NCBI GenBank assembly: GCA_007844125.1
Contig: CM017559.1
Coordinates: forward strand, 30,256,426-30,320,425
Length of the DNA: 64,000 nucleotides
Source of the DNA: Sinonovacula constricta
Lineage: Eukaryota > Mollusca > Bivalvia > Cardiida > Solecurtidae
Direction: 5' to 3'
Shown: piece by piece, positions 13,322 to 34,900 of the stretch
How positions within the stretch are numbered: position 1 is the first letter of the stretch
How the letters are laid out: every line of letters starts with the position of its first letter
Made by a program: the position numbers and the translations under genes
Notes under the pieces: generated by a model
Told to the model about the DNA's origin: nothing
What the model saw: only the letters and a program-made list of their open reading frames with translations
Database searches by the model: none

Positions 13322-13444
13322 GTTTACTTCACGTGATAACCTATCGTCACGTGATCCTTGCTCCTTGCTGGGGGCAGAGATTTAAGTAGCAACGCGTGAC
13401 GTAATCGCTGTGAGGAGATTGCTCCGATCTATCCAAAATGACGA

Positions 13445-13492
13445 CCAACGCTATCTCCCGCTTGTCACGTGACTGATTTGTTTGTAATCGTT
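13445..13492. repeat. Direct repeat with CLEAR-like E-box, right copy
   Basis: Partner of 12476-12530, with GTCACGTGAC at 13464-13473 followed by the same TGATTTGTTTRTAATCG block. Confidence 0.55.
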
Positions 13493-13717
13493 CTTTTAAT
13501 ATCCTTTCATATTTGTTCGAAAAACAACATTACATTGTTTCCTTGTTTTTATTTGTCGCATTTCCTTACAAAGGTTCGCATTCCTTCGTAATATTTGTGT
13601 TTTCTAAAAACGCACTACTTCTTATGCCGCACAACTACTTGAATACGCTCTCGTGGTCGCAATGATACACCCGATGTTAAAAACCACGCGTCGCAGGGTT
13701 CACAGCATCGTTACTTA

Positions 13718-13741
13718 AGACTGGCGCATGCGCACCAGTCT
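13718..13741. promoter_or_regulatory. Near-perfect palindrome centred on an NRF-1-like GCGCATGCGC
   Basis: AGACTGG and CCAGTCT flank the core GCGCATGCGC, the canonical NRF-1 half-site pair in animals. No gene start is recognised nearby, so this may be an unrecognised promoter, an enhancer or a chance palindrome in an element. Confidence 0.4.
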
Positions 13742-14010
13742 AAAAACACCTTGCAAATAATCTTAGTGTATTGTCTATAATTAAAAAAACAATGTGTTCA
13801 CGGAAAACGTGTTACTTCAGTGTTTGCTGTAAATTTTTGTTTCGATTGTTTGTTTAATTAATTATAATTATGTGGTTTACTTATTTGGTAGTACTATGTG
13901 ACATGGTGGTGGGAGGGGTATTTAACTTAACGCAACCAGCAGATGAGGCGTTTCCAAGTAATGTGATGACTATCGAAAAATCATACATTTCGGAATTATT
14001 GTAAAAATTA

Positions 14011-14743
14011 GAATGATTGCTAAGACGTCCGTGTATTTTATATTTTGATAAATACATTTAAAAGATCGCTAGGACGTCCGTGTATTTTATATTTTGATAA
14101 ATACATTTAAAAGATCGCTAGGACGTCCGTGTATTTTAGACTTTTATAAAAACATTTAAAAGATCGCAAGGACGTCCGTGCATTTTAGAGTTTGATAAAT
14201 ACATTTAAAAGATCGCAAGGACGTCCGTCTATTTTATAATTTGATAAATACATTTAAAAGATCGCAAGGACGTCCGTTTATTTTATATTTTGATAAATAC
14301 ATTTAAAAGATCGCAAGGACGTCCGTCTATTTTATAATTTGATAAATACATTTAAAAGATCACTAGGACGTCCGTGTATTTTATAATTTGATAAATACAT
14401 TTAAAAGATCGCTAGGACGTCCGTGTATTTTATATTTTGATAAATACATTTAAATGATCGCTAGGACGTCCGTGCATTTTATAGTTTGATAAATACATTT
14501 AAAAGATCGCAAGGACGTCCGTCTATTTTATAATTTGATAAATACATTTAAAAGATCACTAGGACGTCCGTCTATTTTATATTTTGATAAATACATTTAA
14601 AAGATCGCAAGGACGTCCATTTTATAATTTGATAAATACATTTAAAAGATCGCAAGGACGTCCGTCTATTTTATAATTTGATAAATACATTTAAAAGATC
14701 GCAAGGACGTCCGTCTATTTTATAATTTGATAAATACATTTAA
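14011..14743. repeat. 49-bp minisatellite, about 15 copies
   Basis: Each unit has GATCGC(T/A)AGGACGTCCGT, then a TATTTTATA-like stretch, then TTTGATAAATACATTTAAAA. GACGTC is palindromic. Copies are highly alike; one near 14613 is shortened. The array abuts the next dispersed element directly at about 14744. Confidence 0.95.
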
Positions 14744-15333
14744 AACAAGAGGATCATGATGACCTAAATCGCTCACTGAGGACACTGGATTTCAGTATCC
14801 TTTAAAATCTAAATGTACACAAGACTAAATGTACTCACATTTCTGCCTTTCGCATCTAGTGATCGCATTTTTTTTAATCCTTGAATACAATAATCCATTA
14901 AATTGTTCATTCAGATTAACATTCTGGTAGAGTTTAGGGTCACACAACTCCTTCAGTGTTTACATGGTGATTTAATGATTTGGTCTACTTACATAATTTG
15001 GATAAAATGTGACCCAGTAACGAACTCATTTAAAATTCCACGCAGACAAACATTCCCACAAAATTTGGTGAAGATTGGGCTATAAATGAAACCTCTACTG
15101 TGTTCACAAGGTCTTTCTAAAAAGTTTACCGTGTGACCTATTTTTTGACGCCACATGACCTAGTTACGAACTCACCCAAAATATCAAGTAAACACTAAGT
15201 TTAGTGAAAATTTAATCAAAACTGAAGCTACTAGAGTGTTCACAAGTAAACTGTTGACGCTGTACGACGGTCAATCGATGAAGGGGAATCAGAAAATCCC
15301 ACCTTGAGCACATTGTGCTAAGGTGAGCTAATA
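14744..15333 (-). mobile_element. Mollusc-type dispersed repeat ending in a hairpin, copy 1
   Basis: Homologous in reverse complement to 39843-40553. One end carries CCTAAATCGCTCACTGAG. The other, near 15302-15327, is a hairpin (CACCTTGAGCAC / GTGCTAAGGTG) followed by AGCTAA. The internal sequence is made of a diverged tandem motif (around GAGTTCGTAACTAGGTCA in the other orientation). The hairpin followed by CTAA is reminiscent of a Helitron 3' end, but this is only a suggestion. Confidence 0.65.
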
Positions 15334-15344
15334 AGAAATACCAT

Positions 15345-17919
15345 AAAAGTTGTTGTAAAATAACTTTTTATTGTCAACAAACTACCAGTACAATATCTTT
15401 TAGAGAAACATTGAATAATAAGTAACTTATTACAAATATTTCAAATGTAAGCACTAAATACATTACAAGAACTATAAATAAATACAAGATATTTTTTCCC
15501 ATATTATTTCTTTTTGTTGTTGTTACTTTTACACAAAAAGTAAACTGTTTTACATAATTGTTCAAAACCACCAAACATTATTATCTTAAAATTGACTTGA
15601 ATAGTTAATGTCTGTTAACGAATTTCTTTAAAAAGAGACATCCAGAAATGTATAAATACAACTAAGTGCGTGTGTTTTCTATGTAAATAATTATATAGAA
15701 TTACACTAATTATATATATTATTTAATTTTATAGAATTACAGTAATAGAATATTATGCCATTTGATCATAACACTATTAAAACATACATTCAATGGGATT
15801 TTTAAAGGAAGTCTTCAACAAAACCTGACAAAAATAAACCCTGCTTTAACTGAATTGGTTTATCAACGCTGGCACCTGTGATCTTAATCTTGTTCTCATT
15901 AACATTCCAGATAACATATACAACCTTAGAGACTGCTTATTACAAACAACAATCTAAATATTATTGTATACTCAACTAAAATTAATTTCAGCAGGTGGGA
16001 TGTTGTATATTATACAATATACTGATATGTAAAAACAAAAGAAATTTGCCATATTCTGGTACAATATTAAGCTATGGACCTGCTATCAGATCTAAATGCA
16101 ACTCTTTTTTTCTAATTGTATGTATGCTTAACAGACTATCACTTGTTTCATACTTAGATTCCAGTTTACTCTGTACTCTTTCAGGACAGTATTTCCGAGA
16201 TCAAACCTTATCGCTTTGGAATAATTTGTGCAGCTTGTTGAAACATATGTGCAGCCATAACATTGACACTCATGCAGAGTTTAGATGTTAGAAATTATGC
16301 TGCCAATTACTATGGATCTTATCGTACAAAGCCAATGATGACAAATGATAAAGTAATATCTACATTATAGACACGATAAAATGGATCAAAAACTAAATGT
16401 TGTAGCACACATTTTTGGAACACATTACACAAGAGGTAAAAGGCCCTAGTAAATATATTGCAAAACTGTAGTTATTGTCCCTGGTAACATTAAAAAGTAC
16501 TCAATCACAGGCTTAACAGTAAAAGCAAAATAGCTACATGGGTACACAGTGACATAAATATACATATAACAGTTAAAAAGTATATAACACATGACAGAAT
16601 ACTTCATCAGTTTTCTTGCAATTTTTAAGAGTGACAGTTTCATTAAAACACTATCAAATTAAATTAGCAGATTTGCTCTTTGAAGCCAACTGTAGCACTA
16701 TGTTTAATTGTACTAAAAATGAATATTTAAGAAAGCTTTAAATTTCCACTAAAATAATAATGCTACAAGGAACAGGTTCAATTTTGTCACTCTTTTTACT
16801 ATTTCTTTTATTATTTCTATTATTTCTTTATTTCAAATAACCAGAGAACAAACCTAGAGAAAGATAATACAATACTTATTTAATATGGCCTTAAAATATT
16901 AAGAAACCTTTTGTCAAATATGTTATTTGAATTATCGAATCAACTAAAGAGATATTACATTAAAAATAAAAAAGAGTTAAAATGCACACAACAATAATGG
17001 GAAATATTGCAAGCGGCGAGATTATGCCCCACTCCACTCCTCAACACCGAAGATCTATAAGAACACTCAGACTTGCATCATAATAATGATGGCCTTGTAT
17101 TCAGGATTTATTTACAGAACTGGCCAGCAAAGGCTTAATCCCAGGCACAAAATGTAAATGTTAACAAGTCGGCAGCAACCTAAATGGTTTTACACCATTT
17201 ATCCTTCAAAGAATTATACCATTTCTACTTTTTGTGGAAAAATAATAAACATTCTCTTCTGTTACATGCAATCTGTCAAGAAAAAAAAAAAACCAACACA
17301 TTATTAATCTCCAATTAACAAGAATTAAAACCTTGCCTGAACCTCAGTACGCAATGTGAATGTGCACTGAACGTCTAACTTACATGTACAGATATCAAAA
17401 GCTGACATAAACTGTTAATCATTTTTAAACATACTAAAGATACATATGCAGCATGTTTTTTTTCCCCCTTTTTATTTAAAATAACAGCAGAAAAAAATTA
17501 TTTAGTAACCTTCTTGAAATTTCAATTTTATTTCCGAAACAGGTAACTCATAAATCATAATTATAGGTGGCAGTCAGTCCAGGTAATGGCTAACATTTAT
17601 CTCATCAAGCAGGTGGTTGTATCAATCAGAATGCCTCGGATAATTCAGGAATCAACTCTTGGATGTATGACGAGAAAACCTCACGAAAACAGACATGTTA
17701 GTGCCTATGTTATAAAAACAACAAAGAGAAATGTCTTGTTATCTCTACTGAAAATGCAGTAACAGTTTTATGGCAAAGTCTTCTTCTGACGTACAAAACG
17801 ATCATTATTCTGAAAGTATCATTGTACCAGATACATCCGAGGGATAATTGTCCTGAGGACGGAATTACCCGAAGAATTCCAATTAAAGGTTGTATATCTA
17901 AGGTATATGCGCTGACATC
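15345..17919 (-). other. Probable IDH3A 3' UTR and downstream region
   Basis: No other gene is visible downstream of the IDH3A stop. Minus-strand AATAAA signals occur at several points, for example near 17527 and 17471, with the most distal good one at 15367-15372. Which is used cannot be decided from sequence, so the UTR could be 0.4 to 2.6 kb. The open frames here are short and featureless. Confidence 0.4.
15367..15372 (-). terminator. Candidate distal polyadenylation signal for IDH3A
   Basis: AATAAA in the context GACAATAAAAAG on the minus strand, just before the repeat block ending at 15333. It is chosen because the sequence beyond is mobile DNA. Nearer alternatives exist. Confidence 0.3.
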
Positions 17920-28210
<10,291 letters not shown>

Positions 28211-28644
28211 GTTGTCCTCTTGTGTGGGTGTCTCGTTAATTTAATAAAGTCGTGAAAATTCCGTTTTTCCTTCACTACTTTCGTGAGTAAGTGTTTGACA
28301 TCGTAAAAGAATTCAATAAATTTAGACGATATTTCGGTTGGATTGGTGTTGGATATGTTTCAATATTTGTTCTATTGTGCTAATAACTAAACGAAAAGGA
28401 ATATGTGAGGCGAAGGGGTCAGGAGATGGCTTTAGCGACCTGTCTAAATTTAGTTACACTCAGCATCCGCCTCCACAATAATCGTGCGCACGCGTGTTGC
28501 TCAGGTAATTAACTTCCGGGTTTCTGACAGATGGAGGGAATAGAGAAAACTGGACTTTTTTTCCACACCATATACCTGCAACCTTGATTATACATTTTCG
28601 GATTTTTGCACTGTTTCATTATCGGTGTCACCCAAAAATCAGCC
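28211..28644. promoter_or_regulatory. Bidirectional promoter region between IDH3A and the alpha-arrestin gene
   Basis: The divergent ATG codons are 434 bp apart, with no repeat between them. Visible motifs are TGCGCACGCGTG at 28485-28496, one mismatch from the NRF-1 consensus, and an ETS-type CTTCCGG at 28513-28519. Local CpG content is higher than in surrounding DNA. No TATA box is obvious for either gene. NRF-1 plus ETS is a usual combination at nuclear genes for mitochondrial proteins. No paired CACGTG carbohydrate-response element is seen. Confidence 0.7.
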
Positions 28645-28912
28645 ATGCATAAGATGGGAAAATTGAAGTGTTTTGAGATTATTTTGACTGATAATAAAAC
28701 TGTCTTTCACCCAGGTGGAAAGGTAATGGGACAAGTTGTTGTGGAATTAAAAGGAGATATGAAAATGAGATCATTAAGGATATTTATGAGAGGTGTTGCA
28801 AAAGTTCACTGGGCAGAATCTCGAAGTACAGGAAGTAGACTTGGCTCATACACGGAACATTATAATGCAGAAGTGGAATATTTCTTCAAAAGACAAGTTC
28901 TCTTCGGTGGAG
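28645..28912 (+). CDS. Alpha-arrestin exon 1
   Basis: Encodes residues 1-89: MHKMGKLKCFEIIL, then the beta-sandwich strands GKVMGQVVVEL and MRGVAKVHWAESR. Ends in phase 1 at donor GTGTGT. The upstream frame is open but lacks a further ATG. Confidence 0.95.
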
Positions 28913-31900
28913 GTGTGTTTAAATACTTTTACGTGTTTTTTTTTTTTTTTTAATTCCCACGATATGTGTTTGCGACATGTGAGATTATTCAACTTGTAGC
29001 TTTGCATTGGTTGGTATTCCAGATATTTAGATCTGTAGAAAATATACATAGTTAGATAATATTTGGAAATTGTGTTTCATTCTAACAGTAACTACAGGGT
29101 TTTTACTAGTAATGAAAACATCAAATTTATGAAAAAGAAGCGACCAAAATTGCAAGCAATTAGAAAGACAATGGAGCAGAATTCTTTTTAAATCAAAATT
29201 AAAAACAACAGATTTTCAAACAATTTTAAAAAATTACCCATACCAATGCTTTGTGAATTTCCATGCACAACACAGATTTTGGAAACTTTAAAAAAAACTG
29301 TAAAAAAAATAATATAAATTTGAAATTCAAATCTGGCCTTACCTGGCAGTGACTCCCACTAAGGGAAGTAAATGGGTTGAGTAAGTCTAGTGGGGTCAGC
29401 TTACCTAGATGCACTCTATACTTATAGTATACTGTCTAAAATTTTTAGAGTTTGCTTAAATATTAAAAATTATAGAGCGTAAGTCATTTGACAGTCATTT
29501 AGTACCAAGATCAATCAATAAGATGCCATGGAAAAACACATAATTAGCTTCGATAATGTGCCTTTACATCAATTATGATTTTTTTCATTATGGAATGCAT
29601 ATTCTTTTCTGAAAATTGAATCCTCTCCCCAGTGATGTGCACAGCAAAATTGATTTAATTGATAAATAATTAAAAACTGAAATTAAAATTTAAAAACCCA
29701 CATCATCAGTAAAGTAATGTCAAATGCAAGAGTCAAACATGCATCGCCAGGTTACAAGTCAAATACATAATCACTTGAGCAAAATCAGTCCAGCAAATGT
29801 TTTACATCATTGTACCCACTTGATTTTGTATACATCTGTATTACCTAAATCACAAAATGGTCTAATCTTGAGGTCTCAGAGGTCAGAGTTTAATTATACT
29901 ACCCAGATTAATGTTTGTAAGAGGAATATACTGAATTCATGTCTATCCATCTCTCTATCCATCTCTCACTGTGGGTTCAACTTTGTCTTCGCTTCCTTTA
30001 TAGGTTTGCATCAGTGTTGCTAGTTTTCTTATAATCACATGTGAATACAGTTATTGCTCCTAATTCTAGCGATATTTCAGATATTGACTTAGGAGGAGAG
30101 ATTTATGAACATGCAGCATAGCATGGGGTGGGGGTGTTATTTCTTAGAATTAGGCTTACAGCTCTACCTTGTATTTATTGTGTTGGTTTTTTGTTGCATC
30201 TCACCAACACTATCATGGTCTTATTGGCGATGTCCAGTTTATTATTGGTGGAGGAAGACCCCAGACTTATATCTGGGTAGAACCACCGGTGCACCGCAGG
30301 TTAGGTATCAAAAACCTGCCCACATAAAAGTTCTTAGCCCAACCAGCACTTGAACCCACAGGTCGAGGGGCTTAGGAGACTTGATACCTTATAATTATAA
30401 TCAGTACAATGTCCAAGTTATTTACTTACAATTAAATGAAAATGTAACAAGATAATTATACTGCTAGTGACTTAGCAGCAAATTGTGTAGATCCTAATCA
30501 GACACCTCCTAGCAGGAGCTGGCTAATCTGGATCTACACTGTTTGCCTAAGCCTGATAAATGGGCACTTAGCAGTAAAAAAAAAATAGAGAGCAGAAAAC
30601 ACCATTTGCAACCATATATAATTATTCCAAAGTATTGAAACCTACAAATGATTGAATCCAAAATCTTCCTTAAGAATGTAAAATTTTAATATTGAATTGT
30701 TTCCTTGATATTTTTCTATCATTTTATGCACTTATTGCCCTAATTCAACTGTGCATTTCTGTCTTACTCAGTTAAGTCTGTGGTTTTCCAATTGTTTTCA
30801 TCCTTCCTCTCATTTTATTCACAGTTTTCCCTTTTACACATTTTTTCCATCTTTTTTTTACTGCTTCAGCATGCCATTACTTTTTGTCTCCTTCATTTAT
30901 CCAACTGAAATTACCCCAGAATTAATATTTCATGATTATGAGGTGAAACTGAGCAAATTGTTTTCTTCAATACCCCCTAGGGACTTGAATTTGTACAGGA
31001 GAATGTCAGAAGCATTGCTTGTAGCTGCTAATTGGATTACGTCCTGTAATCAAGATATGGTGGATTGCAATGAGCGTTTCCTCATCTTATTCTCCCGAAA
31101 GAAGGTCTGTAATTTCTGATGTTCTCACCAAGTTGTGGGAATCTCAGCAAGGCTGTCCACTATTGAACTTCATGTTCTAACACAATAGAAAGACATGTTG
31201 GTGTTCTTTATTTTCATATTATCATTGATGTATAAGAGTGACACTTGTCTCAGTAATTGCAGAATGTCAAGTGTGCCCTTATTTTATTATTTGTCGAACT
31301 TTCAAAGTTTTTTTCTTTTGCTCACAACAATTTCTACCTCGTTTCTTGAAAAATCCCCAAGCCTACTAAACCTCAAAGTAAATGTTTGAAAGACATTTAT
31401 ATGGAAGAACTTGTCTCTAGACAGAGTACATGTTGGTAAACCTCTTCCCATTGTTAACCTCTGTCCATGAAGGTTAACCTCTTCCCATGTAGGTTAACCC
31501 CTTCCCATTGTTAACCTCTCTCCATGTAGGTTAACCTCTTCCCATTTAGGTTAACTCCTTCCCGGTGTAACCCCTTCCGATTATTAACCTTTTCCCATGT
31601 AGGTTAACCTCTTACCGTTGTTAAATTCTCTCCATGTAGATTAACCTCTTCCCATGTAGGTTAATCTCTCTCCATGTAGGTTAACCCCTTCCCATTGTTA
31701 ACCTTTCTCCGTGCAGATTAACCTCATCCCATGTAGGTTAACCTCTCTCCATGTAGGTTAACCTCTTCCTATGTAGGTTAACTGCTTCCCATGTAGGTTA
31801 ACCTCTTCCCATTGTTAACCTTTCCCACATGGGAAGAGGTTAACCTACATGGGAAGAGGGTAACAATGGGAACAGGTAAGGCTCGATGTGAAGAGGTAAA

Positions 31901-34900
31901 TCTACATTAGAAGATGTTAACCTATACAAAAAGAGGTTAACTTACTTGGGAACAGGTTAACCTACTGTACAAAAGAAAAGGTAAACCTACCTGGGAAGAG
32001 GTCAGCCATGAAAAGGAGTAAACCAACATGGAGCAAGATTTACCATTTAAAGAGGTTAACTACTTAAAGAGATTAACATGGGAAGAGGTTAACCATGGAA
32101 AGAGGTTACCTATGTGGAGAGAGGTTAACAATGGAAAGAGGTTAACAATGGGAAGGGCACTGAATTGCTATATAAGATGTCCCTGGTTTAATTCCTAAAA
32201 AACCAAAGCAAAAACATTTTCTATTTTGTGACATTTATGTCTTTCTTCCTTTTTTCCATTTTCATAGCTCCTTTTTTTATTGACACATTCATCCTCCACC
32301 AAAATAGCTCAATGTTGCTATAATTACCATAAGTGAATCACTGAAATATACTTTAAAAACAAAACTATAATTCTCAACTTTTGATTTAGACTAAGTTATG
32401 GCCCTTTGTTATCTTTATGAAATGTGGCAAAGCATCATCCTGGGGTATTCAGCATCTTCAATGATAATTTTTTGTTTAATCATTGCTTCACTCTGGATGC
32501 CTTAAAAGCCCAGATCGCCACCCTATGGCCTGTTAAGTGTTGTTGCGCCATAAAACCCGCCCAAAAATACAAATAAAAGCCCTAACTGGTGTCTATAGCA
32601 GATGGATAAATATTTAACGGTTCACGTCTCATGTCAACCACTTCTGGGGTTATAAATGAATGTGAGTTAAAAGAAATATACAGTCTCATTGCCTTTGGGT
32701 TTATGTAGAAAGTGTTTTGGTTAGATGTCGAAATATTAACCCTCATCAAAATAACATCCAGGGCCAGGCCTCTCTTATAAATGATTGTTGCTGACACATT
32801 TTTAATTATACTTTTTAAGTGTCTTACAAAACAGTTTCCACTTGCCCAAATTGTGTTTATTATCTGAAAGTAAGTTTCATGGATTTTATTCAATAAATAT
32901 GATTGATCCAGCAATTTCATGCACTGTTTTATTTCATGCTATCTAAACACCTGTCATTAAGGACCTTGAAGCTTCCATTCTTTGAAAGCCATTATAGTTG
33001 AGATGAAAAGTTTATACGCATCAAGAATACAAGAGTACAAATTTTATGTATCCTAATAATTGGAATCCACTGCGTTTGTACTTAGATAAAAACATTCAAG
33101 GTTAAAAGTGTGAGACAATTTACTTCCAATTTGCATGATTATAAAAATCCTTTAGGAATTTCAAGGTACAGGTGTATTCCCTACTGAGAGCGGAAAACTG
33201 GGTTTGTTATCATACCAATATTAATAATGTTTACCGGTACATCCTGCCAGAGATAGAAAGCTAAGGTAATTTATTACCTGCTCATGTGTTTGTAAATATT
33301 TGTGTGACTTTTATTAAACAACCTGCACAGGAACCAAGGCAGGGTTTATCATTACATTTAAGTAAAAGGAGTCCAATGAATGCAAGTTACAAAAGTCCGT
33401 CCCAAAATTAAGGGATCTACATGAATATAACTGTTTATAAATATATAGATATGCATGTGTAAACATAATGGGTAAGCATTATAAATGAATTAATATGAAT
33501 TTGAAAACACAATGGGTAAGCATTATAAATGAATTAATATGCATGTGTAAACATAATGGTTAAGCATTATAAATGTATCGCTTTGCATGTGTAAACACAA
33601 TGGGTAAGCATTATAAATGTATCGATATGCATGTGTAAACACAATGGGTAAGCATTATAAATGTATCGCTTTGCATGTGTAAACACAATGGGTAAGCATT
33701 ATAAATGTATCGCTTTGCATGTGTAAACACAATGGGTAAGCATTATAAATGTATCGCTTTGCATGTGTAAACACAATGGGTAAGCATTATAAATGTATCG
33801 ATATGCATATGTAATGCAATGTTTATGCATTTTAAATGTATCTGAATGAATGTGTAAACACAATGGTCTAGCATTATAAATTCATCAGTATGCATGTGTT
33901 CATTCAATGTTTAGGCATTTTAAATGTATCTGAATGAATGTGTAAACACAATGGTCTAGCATTATAAATTCATCAGTATGCATGTGTTAACACAAAGGTT
34001 AATCATTAAGAAAGACTACAAATGCCTTAAAATATAGATTTTAGAGTTTTGGCCACAACAGGTTTTTCTTGTAGATTGATGAATAATAATATATAACAAT
34101 GGATAACAGGGTTGTCATTAGGAGGCGGCTGACGGCCGATTTGACCGCCTCAAATAAAAATCGGGCTGCCTCAAATTTGAAAAAAAAAAAATGAAAATCA
34201 GTCAAGAGCATGTCCCCGGACCCCCCTAGCAACGCTTCGCACCTTCGACGCTCGCATAGCCTAGCCTCCTTAAAAGTTAATTGAGCCTGCTCAAAATATT
34301 TCTAGTGACAACCCTGGGATAACAAAAATAAAACTAATGAAGGTCAATAACTCAATAATAAACAAAAAAATTAAATTATCTCACCCTTAAGCACAACTTA
34401 ACATCTGTAAAAATCTAAAATGACTGAATGAAAGAAAATCATTCAATAATAAAGGCTGAAAGGTTCTCACAATTATTTGTTAAGAAAAATAACATAGGGC
34501 AATAGCTCCGGAACTAACAATACAGTATGAGTTATCTCCCTTTTATGCACAACTACACATCAATTTTAGTCATCTCTGCAAATATAAAAACATTCTGAGG
34601 AGTCATAAAATAGGTGTTATCTGCACAAGAAACTGCTAAACGACAGATAACACCTGCCATACCATAATACGACCCATCACACATAAAAATTCAATACATT
34701 GGACATACTAAACATTTGCGGTCCCTGTTTTACTGAACTGTTAATGGCAAAACCAGTTCAAAATAAAAAAGTCAATATAATTTTCTAAGCTTATGATATA
34801 TAAAGTAATGACTGGTTATTGATTTTTTTTCCCATATTTTACTCAAATGTAATGTAGCCCTCCAATTTGATATGAATTTGCTATTCTATTATCTGACATT

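Larger units (their letters stand above)
12862..13421. mobile_element. TIR element (outer) flanked by a perfect 9-bp target duplication
   Basis: The element starts CAAACTCCCCGCAGTGATTA, and the reverse complement of its right end starts CAATCTCCTCACAGCGATTA, giving terminal inverted repeats of consensus CAAWCTCCYCRCAGYGATTA. It is flanked exactly by CTCCGATCT at 12853-12861 and 13422-13430. A 9-bp duplication suits Mutator-like or a few other cut-and-paste superfamilies; that assignment is inference. It contains a second, smaller copy at 13070-13153. The right arm holds CACGTG boxes and an ATGGCGGCC start on the minus strand. Confidence 0.9.

Noticed and set aside
14011..14743. Regular 49-bp repeats resembling a CRISPR array
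   Set aside because: There are no unique spacers, the whole unit repeats, and the setting is an animal genome. It is a minisatellite.
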